Origin: an uncultured Bacilli bacterium
GTDB taxonomy: Bacteria; Bacillota_I; Bacilli_A; Izemoplasmatales; UBA1188
Assembly (NCBI GenBank): GCA_905235635.1
Contig: CAJOMC010000006.1
Span: 1-64,000, forward strand
Direction: 5' to 3'
DNA length: 64,000 nucleotides
Under the pieces are notes generated by a model. That model had not been told where the DNA came from. It saw nothing but the letters and a program-made list of their open reading frames with translations, and did not search any database. A program made the translations under genes and the position numbers. Shown in pieces: positions 44,501-53,902 of the stretch (positions within the stretch are counted from its first letter, which is position 1; each line of letters begins with the position of its first letter).

Positions 44501-47002
44501 TCAGTTAGTGGCACATATTCAATAGGTGTCATATTTGAAGGTGATCCAACAATTTATGAACTTGTATCTGATATTCCAAACGCTAAAGAACAAACCATTT
44601 CAATAGCGCAAACAATGAAAGCTCTATATCCTCAAAAGGTAAAGAGCGGAATGAATAACATTAAAATAGTTATTATTTTAGATGAAGCAAATTCAAATGT
44701 TGAACTATCGCTTGTTAAAACATATTATCAACTAACGAGTTGGGGTGTTACAACTTCTGGAATAATGTTTGAAGAATGGTCAGGTGCTGTAAATGACCTT
44801 AATAAAGGTACAATAACACCTACAGGTAACGCTCAAGAGGATTATAGAATTACTAATACTGATAACGAATCTAATAGTACTAGTAGTCGTGGAGCCGCTG
44901 GTAAATTTGAACTTAATTTAGATAGAAATCCTGAACTATCAATTTCAATAGCGGATGTTAAAGGAAAGTGGTCTGTAAGTGTTGTATTCTTTCAAGATTT
45001 AAGCAAACGTTATGAAATAATCCCACAAAATACATCTAAGAATGTTAACAAGAAAGTTAACTTATTAGATGCAATATTAGCGATTGATCCATCATTTAGT
45101 TTATCTGGAGTTCAATCTATATACCTCCAAGTAGAGGTAGTTGGTGGTGAAAATTACGCTGATATTCGTAAGGTTCAAACATCATATAATAAAGTTGCAC
45201 CTAAGTTTGAAGATGGAGCATCTTTATCAGGAAGAAGTATTACAAGTTGGGATGCTGATGCATCATTAAATAGTTTATCGTATCTTAAAGGTGGTGTTGC
45301 GGTGTTAGAAGAAAATCTTAAGGGGTCATCTATCATCACAACTCCTCAAGTTAAACTAACTACATCTAAAAATCCACAATTAATAATATCTAGTGAAATA
45401 AAAGGAACTCTAAGAGTATATGCAAATATCCAAGGAATAAGATATGAATTATCACCTAAGAATGGATATACCTCATCAGGTGTAATTAGTATAGATGTTA
45501 ATGAAAGACTAGCTTTAGCTGGATTTAATACAACCAATTTCAATCAAAATGTAACATTTAGCTTTGCATCAGATGGAGCTAATAGTAAAGTATCATTTGA
45601 TTATATTAAGTTCATAAACAAACTCGCATCAGTTGGTAAAATCAATGTAAATGGTAATGAATTATCATGGGATAGAGTACCTGGTGCTGAATACTATAGT
45701 TTATCTATTTACGACTCAAATGATAATAACGTATTAAGTATAAATAACTATAAATCTAATCTATATGATGTATCAGGTCTACTTTTACCTGATGGTATAT
45801 ATAGAATAGTTGTATCTGCAGGAAGCTCTAAATCGCTTCCAAGTGATACACAACAACAAGGCTTCAAACAAGGTAATGTTGAAAGCATTCCACTAGGCAA
45901 AATCGAAAGCATTTCATATGATGGAATGTATATTAGATTTAATAGTGTTGATAATGCCCAAGGATATAAAGTTACCCTTAAAGATGTAGATACAAATGAA
46001 ATTGTATTAGAAAATCAAATAATTACTACTAATTATCTTGATTTATCTAGTATAGGTTTATCTGGTTTTAACTATTCACTAACCATAAACGCTCAAGGCG
46101 ATGATATTGCATATTTAAGTTCTGAAGCTAAGACATTTGCCTTCGCAACACCAACAGAAGCACGTTATACTCCAAAAGTATTATCTACCGCAACACCAGT
46201 TAATAATGATGCATTTATTACTGTTGAAAGTAATGGATTAGCATTACTTCAACTCCCTACTGGTGGTAACTGGGGTGAAGTTGGTACATCAGCATTCTAT
46301 TTAAATATGAGTGCTAACCCAATATGGTACGTAGATTTTGGCACAGTAACTCATGGTTACTATATGAGAATGTATATAGATGGTACTCTATACTACATCA
46401 CAGATAACGTATTCTCAAGTGAAACTTGTTGGTTTGATTTAGTAGGTATTCTTAAAGAAAGGGGAGAAGCACCATCATCAGCTTTAAGTGGTAATCACTT
46501 AGTAAGATTCTGCTTCGGTGTAACAGGTGGCACTGCAGATGTGGTAAATCCAACTGTTGAAATAGTTGAATCAAGAGTATTTACTATGTCAAATGGTTAT
46601 ATTCAACCAATAATTGGAGAATTAAATTCTCCAGTACTAAGAGTAGATGACAAAAGTGTTGTTTGGGATAGTGTTGCCAACGCTCAACAGTATGTTATTA
46701 CTATTTTCAATGAATTTGGTTTATTATATAGTGAGACAGTATCATCAACAAGCACTGATTTATCATTCTTAGTTCAACCAGATACATATACAGTTAATGT
46801 ATTCTCAAGGGGCTCAAATTACTATGATAGTGAATTAAGTTCAATTGAGTATGTTGTAACTGAAAATATTGAACCAGCACCTCCTAAAAAAGGTTGTCGT
46901 TCAGAGATTGGTTTAAACCATTCATTATATGTAATCTTATTATTATCATTAATAACAATTCCTGTATTTACTACATTAAAAAAACATTCAAGAGGAGAAT
47001 AA
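41585..47002 (+). CDS. giant exported protein with helical-toroid-like domain, CBM-like modules and Cys C-terminal anchor
   Basis: The ATG at 41585 is chosen because AGAGGT lies 5 bases before it; an in-frame ATG at 41543 falls inside the hairpin. The protein has 1805 residues. Signal peptide (about 4-32), then a mostly helical domain (about 40-600) with WYELLPGCLFVNLYEYYPEE, NWREPDAAAGLAYILYGGYK and GGWGMINESWGGKHTYGL, suggesting an (alpha/alpha) toroid like those of some polysaccharide lyases and glycosidases. Beta-sandwich and FN3-like modules fill residues about 750-1760. The C-terminus is PPKKGC, a hydrophobic segment and a KKHSRGE tail, like a sorting signal. The enzymatic role is unproven. 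Confidence 0.65.
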   Translation: MTMFKKITTCLLAIIESVFVFVVISNTNKVNAAINMSIPRMDSLPGVATDYEYKDWKETTINYINYILDESSIFNGMDAKGNSLAEKPIKIVQSNAAKNIDAFFNESGNKFWGIKSYLGLSGGGVEGINCIAAILSGAQVGLDMTNYSVNGQEPHNYVRDMVAFYQAENGQNVVLNNASASTGGSFWYELLPGCLFVNLYEYYPEETYLKEIIAEMSKKWMKCVDDLGGANCDFSSGYGYSIAKGVQTYGNWREPDAAAGLAYILYGGYKATENDPVYGEYSSQFLTRAMWCMDFLDRLEYSPFYEVLTFLAPPIASKLNAFHNKNYDIAKYINWTLDGSSAVRGGWGMINESWGGKHTYGLMGSLTDGGGYAFAMNTFDAAWGFIPTVKYDTRFANSIGKWILNVSNSSRYYYGKYSSDDGEYITNTYGEKSYTHWSGYYQSSNYFAPTDPEASFIAYEGLRKYQKGFNWNADGNSKSNFTNYNHSPYASCDSFTYAWGGNTDYGMYGSSHVGMFGAIIDKTNVSQILKIDLNALDYFGEETYPTYMFYNPYNQAKEIEYKKEKASNRLYDAINKKWLTTTGSGETVKFYAPAGVSTIVVELPADGDIETSGGVYYLDGKYVTSSRSSLNMTVEHYDDNSWSEISSGAVIRNKLRIYLDAQVDSSTTLKEINVTINGKEVYKTTSIPTSYIEIDVENNDLIRSGNGSIIANMKLNNGAIEKRSIGITVAKSRLETAVSFDSHDKQTESFTKTIDVWNNGPNAVLLPFDCSVETVDSGTKITASSVLSYGSSFTEYFRIDLSRNPILELDIKETTASWALKVFIEDGDATGYYMIRDIDTTGKQSVNIIEQILIEDRSFDLTGIHNLAVWILPAGKPGCSVTVSDIYIYYLYDSPIVNEPNQYEWGFNFNPGYINIWDSFEDNLPDAGANLEYTSNATEKLSIQNGKVSAYITSPYVYADIAKNPVISVMPYSVSGTYSIGVIFEGDPTIYELVSDIPNAKEQTISIAQTMKALYPQKVKSGMNNIKIVIILDEANSNVELSLVKTYYQLTSWGVTTSGIMFEEWSGAVNDLNKGTITPTGNAQEDYRITNTDNESNSTSSRGAAGKFELNLDRNPELSISIADVKGKWSVSVVFFQDLSKRYEIIPQNTSKNVNKKVNLLDAILAIDPSFSLSGVQSIYLQVEVVGGENYADIRKVQTSYNKVAPKFEDGASLSGRSITSWDADASLNSLSYLKGGVAVLEENLKGSSIITTPQVKLTTSKNPQLIISSEIKGTLRVYANIQGIRYELSPKNGYTSSGVISIDVNERLALAGFNTTNFNQNVTFSFASDGANSKVSFDYIKFINKLASVGKINVNGNELSWDRVPGAEYYSLSIYDSNDNNVLSINNYKSNLYDVSGLLLPDGIYRIVVSAGSSKSLPSDTQQQGFKQGNVESIPLGKIESISYDGMYIRFNSVDNAQGYKVTLKDVDTNEIVLENQIITTNYLDLSSIGLSGFNYSLTINAQGDDIAYLSSEAKTFAFATPTEARYTPKVLSTATPVNNDAFITVESNGLALLQLPTGGNWGEVGTSAFYLNMSANPIWYVDFGTVTHGYYMRMYIDGTLYYITDNVFSSETCWFDLVGILKERGEAPSSALSGNHLVRFCFGVTGGTADVVNPTVEIVESRVFTMSNGYIQPIIGELNSPVLRVDDKSVVWDSVANAQQYVITIFNEFGLLYSETVSSTSTDLSFLVQPDTYTVNVFSRGSNYYDSELSSIEYVVTENIEPAPPKKGCRSEIGLNHSLYVILLLSLITIPVFTTLKKHSRGE

Positions 47003-47004
47003 TT

Positions 47005-47970
47005 ATGGCCTCACACAAAGCATTAACAAGTATCAAAGAACAATTTGAAATCTTTTCTAAAACAAAAAATGTTCATGATTCTAAACTAGAAGAATTTGAG
47101 ATTGACTCAAATCTTGACTGCTATAACCCATCAATACCTTTTGTTATTGATGAAACTGAATATATTTTGTGTCGTACCCAAGAAAGAAAAGGTGAATATT
47201 CTAAGGTATATTGTTTTAAAAAAGAAGATAGCAAATGGGTAATTGAGAAGAGTTTTAAACCTCTTCCTTTAGAGGACCCATCTATCGCCTTTATCAATGA
47301 TAAAATAGTTGTTTCTGGTGTAAATGTCACATTTGGAGATAACATAAATACTTTTACTGAATGGAAAACTGATTTCTATGTTGGAGACAGCATTCAAAAT
47401 TTAGAATATTTTACATCTGGCCCAGATCATATGAAAGATATTAGATTAGTTCAATTAAAAAATTCTAAAATTGGTATTTTCACAAGACCATTAGGTAAAA
47501 ATGTGGCAGATGGACATAAAGCTAAGATAGGTTTTACTATTGTTGATAGAATTGAAGACATCAATAAAGATGTTATAAATAATGCACCACTACTTGATGA
47601 TTTCTTCTTGAAAGAAGAATGGGGTGGGTGCAATTCAGCATATCTTCTTAAAAACGGTCTAATTGGTGTAATTGGACATAAAAGTTATTATAGTAATGAA
47701 GATGGTAAAGACCACCTTCATTACTATGGGACATATTTCGTTATTAATCCAAAAACATATAAAACAACGGATATGAATATTATTATTAGTCGTGATTGTT
47801 TTCCTTACTTTGAACCAAGGGAAGAAAGACTAACTGATATCACATTTACATCAGGAATAGTTAGAAACTCTGATGGGACAGCTAAAATTTACGCTGGATT
47901 AAGCGATAGCGCTATTGGAAGCGCAATTATAAAGGATCCATTTATTGAATATGAAAAACTCAAAGTCTAA
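47005..47970 (+). CDS. DUF1861 family protein (GH130-like propeller)
   Basis: A 321-residue cytoplasmic protein. Start at ATG 47005, supported by AGAGGAG at 46991-46997. Motifs CYNPSIPF, LCRTQERKGEYSKVYCF, LEDPSIAFINDKIVVSGV, IGIFTRPLGKN, GGCNSAYLLKNGLIGVIGHK and IYAGLSDSAIGSAII fit DUF1861, which I recall as related to five-bladed-propeller glycosidases such as GH130. Placement beside an importer and GH130 genes suggests action on imported manno-oligosaccharides. The exact reaction is not known to me. The next gene starts inside its end. Confidence 0.75.
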   Translation: MASHKALTSIKEQFEIFSKTKNVHDSKLEEFEIDSNLDCYNPSIPFVIDETEYILCRTQERKGEYSKVYCFKKEDSKWVIEKSFKPLPLEDPSIAFINDKIVVSGVNVTFGDNINTFTEWKTDFYVGDSIQNLEYFTSGPDHMKDIRLVQLKNSKIGIFTRPLGKNVADGHKAKIGFTIVDRIEDINKDVINNAPLLDDFFLKEEWGGCNSAYLLKNGLIGVIGHKSYYSNEDGKDHLHYYGTYFVINPKTYKTTDMNIIISRDCFPYFEPREERLTDITFTSGIVRNSDGTAKIYAGLSDSAIGSAIIKDPFIEYEKLKV

Positions 47971-48895
47971 GATTCCTTTTAAGCAAAGACTTGCGAAAAA
48001 AGAACTAATTAAAAATGGTGGTAGATACTTACTTCTTTTACCGGCTATAGTTTTTATAGTTATTTTCGCATATCTTCCAATGATTGGAATTATTATTGCT
48101 TTTGAGGATTATGACCCTGCAAGAGGTATTCTGGGCAGTAAATTTGTGGGACTTGAGAATTTTAAATTTTTCTTTAGTGGTTCTAAATGGTTAGAAGTAA
48201 CGGTTAACACTTTATATCTAAATATTATATTTATCATTACTGGTACAATCGCATCACTAATTATTGCGATTGTATTAAGTGAATTAAACAAAAAGATATT
48301 CTTAAAAGTATCTCAAACATTTATGACTCTCCCTAACTTTGTGAGTTGGGCGTCAATAGCTTTATTCTCAGTTGCATTCCTTTCAGCTGATGGAATAATC
48401 AATAGTTTAATTGTAAAAATGGGTGGTAATGCAATCAGTTTTAGTACTGATCCTTCCGTATGGAGATTTACCTTTGTGGTAATTAGAATTTGGAAAGGTG
48501 CTGGTTGGGGTTCTATTATATATTTAGCTTCAATCACGGGCATTTCACCAGAACTATATGAGGCGGCAAAGATCGATGGTGCAAGTAGACTTCAGTGCAT
48601 CTTTAGAATTACCTTACCTCTTTTAAAAAGCGTAGTCATTATTCAATTATTACTGAGTATTGGAAATGTATTCCGCGGAGACTTCGGAATGATTTATCCG
48701 TTTATAGGTGATAACGCTCTCCTTTATTCAACAACTGATGTTATTGATACATATGTGTATAGAGCGGTTAGAACTCAAAGTGATTTTAGTAAAACAATGG
48801 CTGTGGGACTTTATCAATCAATCATGGGCCTTATTATGGTATTTGTCGCAAACGGACTTACTAAGAGATATGCCCCTGAATCGTCACTATTCTAA
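47945..48895 (+). CDS. ABC transporter permease, LplB type
   Basis: A 316-residue permease of the LplB/polysaccharide importer group: LLLLPAIVFIVIFAYLPMIG N-terminal segment, FVGLENFKFFF, and EAA loop ELYEAAKIDGASRLQCIF (about 202-219). I keep the TTG start at 47945 because AGGA at 47933-47936 is 8 bases before it; an ATG at 47951 is the alternative. Either start overlaps the DUF1861 gene. It pairs with the permease at 48897 and the binding protein at 49814. Confidence 0.9.
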   Translation: MNMKNSKSKIPFKQRLAKKELIKNGGRYLLLLPAIVFIVIFAYLPMIGIIIAFEDYDPARGILGSKFVGLENFKFFFSGSKWLEVTVNTLYLNIIFIITGTIASLIIAIVLSELNKKIFLKVSQTFMTLPNFVSWASIALFSVAFLSADGIINSLIVKMGGNAISFSTDPSVWRFTFVVIRIWKGAGWGSIIYLASITGISPELYEAAKIDGASRLQCIFRITLPLLKSVVIIQLLLSIGNVFRGDFGMIYPFIGDNALLYSTTDVIDTYVYRAVRTQSDFSKTMAVGLYQSIMGLIMVFVANGLTKRYAPESSLF

Positions 48896-48896
48896 T

Positions 48897-49799
48897 ATGA
48901 AAACGAAGAAAAATAGTATAAAGAAAACAAAAGGAGATATTGCACTTGAAGTCTTATTCTATATATTTATCACAATATTCTCGCTTTTATGTTTGTACCC
49001 TTTCTATCAAGTATTAATTAGTTCATTTACTGATGAAAACACTCTTGTGAGAGAAGGATATAAACTATTCCCATCTAAGTTATCACTTGACGCTTACAAA
49101 ACAATTTTCTCTAATAATGTAATACCTCGTGCTTACTTAGTAACTATATTTATTACCGTTGTAGGTACAGTACTTACTCTTATTGTAACGGGTCTTGCGG
49201 CTTACGCATTATCCGGAAAGAAGCTTAAATACCGTGGTGGTATTAGTTTATTCTTTTATTTCACTTGTCTATTCTCGGGTGGACTTGTGGCATATTATTT
49301 GCTGATCACAAACTATCTTCATTTAGATAATTCAATTTGGGTGTATATCATTCCTGCAATGTTTAATGTTTGGAATATGTTCCTACTTAGAAACTTCTTT
49401 AATGAAATACCTATGTCACTCATTGAATCAGCGAAGATGGATGGGGCAAATGAACTTACGATTGCTTTTAGAATCGTTCTTCCATTATCTCTACCTGCGC
49501 TTGCGACTATTGGGCTTTTCACAGCGCTTGGATTCTGGAATGAATGGATGGCAAGTTCTTTATATATTGACGACGAAAAATTATATACACTTCAATACAT
49601 TATAGTACGTATGGTTAATAGTATATCTGCGGCCCAAAACGTTGGACAGGCAGGACTCCCTCCTGGAGTTATATCTGTGCCCGCAAATACAATAAGACTC
49701 GCAACTGCGATGGTCACTGTTGGTCCAATAATACTACTTTATCCATTCCTTCAAAAGTACTTTGTTAAAGGCTTACGTGTTGGTGGTGTTAAAGAATAA
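48897..49799 (+). CDS. carbohydrate ABC transporter permease, LplC/YtcP type
   Basis: A 300-residue permease starting at ATG 48897, one base after the LplB-type stop. Lys-rich N-terminus (MKTKKNSIKKTKGD), about six membrane segments, EAA-like loop SLIESAKMDGANELTIAF (about 173-190) and the family's C-terminal VPANTIRLATAMVTVGPI. An in-frame ATG at 48708 would read through the upstream gene and is not credible. Confidence 0.9.
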   Translation: MKTKKNSIKKTKGDIALEVLFYIFITIFSLLCLYPFYQVLISSFTDENTLVREGYKLFPSKLSLDAYKTIFSNNVIPRAYLVTIFITVVGTVLTLIVTGLAAYALSGKKLKYRGGISLFFYFTCLFSGGLVAYYLLITNYLHLDNSIWVYIIPAMFNVWNMFLLRNFFNEIPMSLIESAKMDGANELTIAFRIVLPLSLPALATIGLFTALGFWNEWMASSLYIDDEKLYTLQYIIVRMVNSISAAQNVGQAGLPPGVISVPANTIRLATAMVTVGPIILLYPFLQKYFVKGLRVGGVKE

Positions 49800-49813
49800 A
49801 GAAGAGGTAATTT

Positions 49814-51583
49814 ATGAAAAATATATTTAAGAAAACATTTATATTAGTTGTTACATTATTAATGGTTTTATGCCTTGCATCATGTAATAAAAAGACTGAT
49901 GAGTATTCTAATAAAATTAAATTTTATCTATGGAATGCTGATGGCCTTATGCCTACAGGATTTGAAGATGTATTAAAAGAATACAATGAAAAATATGCTA
50001 AGGAAAATGGTGGTCTTGAACTCGAATTTAAATTTGAGGCAACACAAGATACCTATAAGCAAAATCTAAATCTATATTTCAGTGCTCAAAAGAATACCTA
50101 TGATGTAGTCTTTGATGCACAGTGGATTCTTCTTGAAAGATTCTCTCAAACTGGATATTATTATGATTTATCTAGCTATTTTAACAATGATAATTATCCA
50201 GGTCTTAAGAAAGCATTCTCTGAAGAATTTATAAATAATAATAAATATAATAATGGTGTATATGGTATTCCAATCACTGAATCATTTGGTGATATTGCGG
50301 TAACATTTATTCGTAAAGATTGGAGAGTACTATGTGCAAGTGATACTATTTGGGAAAAACCAGAAGATTTAATAAACAACCCAACAAAGGCATCTGATTT
50401 AGCCGATAGAATCGATAATTATAATGAATATGAATACTATATTTATTGGGTTAAAGCTCATGCGGGGGAAGGCTCTATTCCATCAAACGTAGTACCTATT
50501 ATTTGTAATAATGATGGTTCATATAGTGCATATGAAATTATAAGTGGCAGAAACGCTCGTTCAGTTCTTCCAAAAGATTATTATAATAATGGAATTAAAA
50601 CTGATATTTTAATCAATTCAGGTGGCTTAAGTGGGCAAGTTTATGTTGATGAAAGATCAGGCGAAGCTGTTGCAGCTGATGTAAGTAATCTTAATCCATC
50701 CGCAACTAATGGTAGAAATTCATTCCCTCAACAATTCCAAAGTGAAGATACTTCATGGCAAGAAAACTATGAAATAGTCAGAAGATGGAATCAAGCTGGT
50801 ATGATGGGTGATGTATCAAATGAAACTGAAGCATATGCTAAATTCAAGCTTGGTCTTGCGGGATCAGTTATTCAAAGTATCGATAACTTCAATGAATATG
50901 AAGCTGCGATTAAAACTCAAGATAGTAATGCAGAACTTGAAATATTCATTCATGATACAGATATTAGAAACAAATCAGAAGGCGTTCAAGCAACAGATTA
51001 TCGTGCTTGGAATTATCTAGCTATTCCAAAGAACGTTCCAGAAGCTAAAGTTGAAAAGATAATGAAGTTCTTCGATTGGTTGTTTGAATCAAGAGAACAT
51101 CATGATTTATTCCAATACGGTATTAAAGGTGTTAACTGGGATGAAGCAAAAGATGATAATGGTAATTATATAGAAAATACAGTTACTACACTTGGTTTTG
51201 AACCTTATACTTTTACAGCATATTTACTAACATGGAATCCAACCTACATTAGACTTCCTTACGCAAGTGATCCTAAAGTACTTGAATATAGTTCATATAT
51301 GTATAGCATTGAACGTTATTCACCACAATTATATTCTGGATTTGTCTTCTCTACAGTTGGACGTTCATCTGAGGTTACAACTGCATTAAACAACCCTGAT
51401 ATCGCATCCGCAAAGAGCGATATTACTGCATATCAACTAGGACTTGTGAATAATCCTGTTAGCTCATGGCAAGGATATCTCGATAGTCTAAGAAATAATA
51501 CTTCACTTCAAAATTCACTAACAATAATTCAAAGAGACCTAATTGCACAATTCAATGAATACCTTGAGAAAAACACTAACTAA
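49814..51583 (+). CDS. polysaccharide importer solute-binding lipoprotein, LplA type
   Basis: A 589-residue lipoprotein, lipobox LASC with Cys24. The long type-1 binding fold has IKFYLWNADGLMPTGFEDVL near the start, NTYDVVFDAQWIL, GIPITESFGDIAVTFIRKDW and a C-terminal KFFDWLFESREHHDLF. Length and order with the two permeases match LplABC-type importers of large oligosaccharides. GAAGAGGT precedes its ATG. The downstream RCC1 gene starts inside its last codons. Confidence 0.88.
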   Translation: MKNIFKKTFILVVTLLMVLCLASCNKKTDEYSNKIKFYLWNADGLMPTGFEDVLKEYNEKYAKENGGLELEFKFEATQDTYKQNLNLYFSAQKNTYDVVFDAQWILLERFSQTGYYYDLSSYFNNDNYPGLKKAFSEEFINNNKYNNGVYGIPITESFGDIAVTFIRKDWRVLCASDTIWEKPEDLINNPTKASDLADRIDNYNEYEYYIYWVKAHAGEGSIPSNVVPIICNNDGSYSAYEIISGRNARSVLPKDYYNNGIKTDILINSGGLSGQVYVDERSGEAVAADVSNLNPSATNGRNSFPQQFQSEDTSWQENYEIVRRWNQAGMMGDVSNETEAYAKFKLGLAGSVIQSIDNFNEYEAAIKTQDSNAELEIFIHDTDIRNKSEGVQATDYRAWNYLAIPKNVPEAKVEKIMKFFDWLFESREHHDLFQYGIKGVNWDEAKDDNGNYIENTVTTLGFEPYTFTAYLLTWNPTYIRLPYASDPKVLEYSSYMYSIERYSPQLYSGFVFSTVGRSSEVTTALNNPDIASAKSDITAYQLGLVNNPVSSWQGYLDSLRNNTSLQNSLTIIQRDLIAQFNEYLEKNTN

Positions 51584-53039
51584 ACTATTACTAGTTCTAG
51601 TTACCGTATCAATCATTTCGCTTTTCTTAAACGTAAAAGTATACGCTAAAGAAGACTATAGTTATAAAATCAAGCATTACGCTGGTAATGCTGGATTTTC
51701 ATTCTATATTAATGATGAAAATAAGTTATTCTCAATAGGTGAAAATGGTTCAGGCCAGTTAGGCATTGGTAATCAAAAATCACATTTTGATCCACAACAT
51801 GTAATGGATGATGTTAAAGATGTTATCGTTGGCGGTGGACCATTTGTATTTGCGATTAAACTTAACGGTGATGTATATGCGTGGGGTAAAAACCAACATT
51901 GCCAACTAGGTCTTGGTGGCACATATAATACTGATTCAGATACAAACTACATTTCTTATCCAGAACAGTTATCTTTAAACTTTAACGTTAAACAAATAGT
52001 TTGCGGTAATAGTTTCGCACTTATTCTCGATGATAATGGAAATGTATATGGTGCAGGTAGCAATGAATATGGTCAACTTGGACTTGAGTCAAGTTATACT
52101 AAATCATCAGTTGTTTCTACATTCACCAAAATAGATATCTTATCGGGTAAAAATATTGTGATGATTGCTGCATCAGGATATACATCTTATGCATTGACTG
52201 ATACTAATGAACTATATTCATTTGGTGATAATTATTATGGTGAATTAGGCACTAATTCAGAAGTTAAACATCCTAATGATAGTGCATTAAACAAGTGTTT
52301 AATTGATAACGTTATAGCTGTTTCTGCATCGGATAGTAACGCTCTTGCGTTAACAAGTGATAATAAAGTGTACTCTTGGGGTAGAAACCAATATAGTCAG
52401 TTAGGTGTTGAATGGTATAGCGAAACATCATCACTTAAACCAATAGAAATTATGAATTATTATGATGGAGAAAGCCTTATAAATGTTACCCCAAGCAAGA
52501 TACTTTCTTGTGGTAACACAAACTTCATCATTTCAACAGATAACGATTTATTCTCATTTGGCGCAAATAATGAGTCAAATGCGGGAATTGATAACGGAAA
52601 ACAAACGGTCCTCGTCCCAACAAAAGTTACATTCTATAAAGCACTCGATATTCAGAAAATGAAAGAAGATGGCGAAAGTGATGTAGTTCTATCATCTGTC
52701 CCTGTAGATAAGGATGTGATTATAAAATTAAAGGTTTCTAATTTCGCTGGTGGATGTATATCGAGAGTATTTATTACTGATGATAGTGGTGAGGTATGGT
52801 CATTTGGTAATAATAGTGCTACACAGTTATGCATTGGAAATACTGCCACATCAAATGTACCAGTAAAGGCGACACTTTATAGGATTGATTCGTATGATGG
52901 AGAATATAAAGAAAAGGACTACCTGACTTGGCCAATTATATTCTTATCAATCGTGTTTACAGGATTAATTGTATTTATTGTTTATTCAGAAATTAAAATA
53001 TATAAAGTAAAGAAAAGAAGTAAAGAAAATAAATGTTAA
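51555..53039 (+). CDS. exported RCC1-repeat beta-propeller with C-terminal membrane anchor
   Basis: A 494-residue protein from ATG 51555 (a TTG at 51543 is possible). Signal peptide ends near VYAKED. Seven RCC1-type blades are visible: LFSIGENGSGQLGIG, VYAWGKNQHCQLGLG, VYGAGSNEYGQLGLE, LYSFGDNYYGELGTN, VYSWGRNQYSQLGVE, LFSFGANNESNAGID and VWSFGNNSATQLCIG. One membrane helix (about 453-475) and a short Lys-rich cytoplasmic tail follow. RCC1 propellers usually bind proteins; here a sensor or docking role beside the LplABC-type importer is inferred. Confidence 0.85.
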   Translation: MNTLRKTLTKLLLVLVTVSIISLFLNVKVYAKEDYSYKIKHYAGNAGFSFYINDENKLFSIGENGSGQLGIGNQKSHFDPQHVMDDVKDVIVGGGPFVFAIKLNGDVYAWGKNQHCQLGLGGTYNTDSDTNYISYPEQLSLNFNVKQIVCGNSFALILDDNGNVYGAGSNEYGQLGLESSYTKSSVVSTFTKIDILSGKNIVMIAASGYTSYALTDTNELYSFGDNYYGELGTNSEVKHPNDSALNKCLIDNVIAVSASDSNALALTSDNKVYSWGRNQYSQLGVEWYSETSSLKPIEIMNYYDGESLINVTPSKILSCGNTNFIISTDNDLFSFGANNESNAGIDNGKQTVLVPTKVTFYKALDIQKMKEDGESDVVLSSVPVDKDVIIKLKVSNFAGGCISRVFITDDSGEVWSFGNNSATQLCIGNTATSNVPVKATLYRIDSYDGEYKEKDYLTWPIIFLSIVFTGLIVFIVYSEIKIYKVKKRSKENKC

Positions 53040-53902
53040 GTATATTTAAAGATCCAAAGCATCAAGGTCCACTTCCAAAGAATAGGTTTGAACAATTTTT
53101 TGATATTGTTCAGTTTAATTATCGTTCTTTAATGCTTTTAAGTTTTTTAACATTTTTATTCTTTATTCCTCTAATTATATGGATGTATATATCCACAATT
53201 ACAGATAGTGCACTATACGCCGAAATCTTAAGTTATGGAGATGATGTACCGCTTGAATTATATAATGAGTTAAAAACTCAAACACTTATTAACGCAATTA
53301 TATATGTTCCATTAATCTCTATCACATTCATTGGTTTAAGTGGAATGATCGGAACATTTAGAAAGTTCTTTTATAGAGATATAGTTGAACTACCAGCTAA
53401 TTATTTTGAGTGTGTAAAAAAGAACTGGTTATCATCTCTTTTAATCGGATTATTCTACTCTATGGCAATATCATCTATCACATTTAGTAATCTATTCTTT
53501 AATGAATCAGTAATCTGGAACATTATAGGTATTGTGTTAATAGTGTTTGTGAGTATATTCTTCCTGTTTGTCCTATCTCTTAATGTTTATTATACTGAAA
53601 GTATAGGATCACTATTATTCAATTCGTTTATTTTATTAATAGTACGTCTACCTCAAAACTTATTAAGTATTGTAGTTTTAGTTCTTCCAGTATTGTTTGT
53701 TGTATTCTTACCTAAAATACTAGGAATAACCCTAATGATTATTGTATATACGATAATTTGGTTAGCTTTTGGAATATTAGCATTTGAGGCGAATGCTATA
53801 GGTGCATTTGATAAATATATTAATCAAAAATCTTTTCCTGACATTTATAAAAAAGGATTGGTAAAAAAAGATGGCAAAGAAAACTCAGAACATAGTTTAT
53901 AG
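53033..53902 (+). CDS. DUF624/YesL-like membrane protein
   Basis: A 289-residue protein with about six membrane segments (near 35-57, 85-110, 130-150, 160-185, 200-222 and 228-250). N-terminal FDIVQFNYRSLMLLSFLTFLF and central GMIGTFRKFFYRDIVELPANYF resemble YesL/DUF624 proteins, which commonly accompany Lpl-type sugar importers. The function of the family is not established. It overlaps the RCC1 gene by 7 bases and the AraC gene by 32. Confidence 0.7.
   Translation: MLSIFKDPKHQGPLPKNRFEQFFDIVQFNYRSLMLLSFLTFLFFIPLIIWMYISTITDSALYAEILSYGDDVPLELYNELKTQTLINAIIYVPLISITFIGLSGMIGTFRKFFYRDIVELPANYFECVKKNWLSSLLIGLFYSMAISSITFSNLFFNESVIWNIIGIVLIVFVSIFFLFVLSLNVYYTESIGSLLFNSFILLIVRLPQNLLSIVVLVLPVLFVVFLPKILGITLMIIVYTIIWLAFGILAFEANAIGAFDKYINQKSFPDIYKKGLVKKDGKENSEHSL

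Noticed and set aside
46894..47004. Upstream extension of the DUF1861 protein
   Set aside because: It overlaps the end of the preceding gene out of frame, while AGAGGAG supports ATG 47005 and the homology begins there.
48708..48896. 63-residue upstream extension of the LplC-type permease
   Set aside because: It is a shadow of the LplB-type gene; permeases of this family begin near MKTKKNS.
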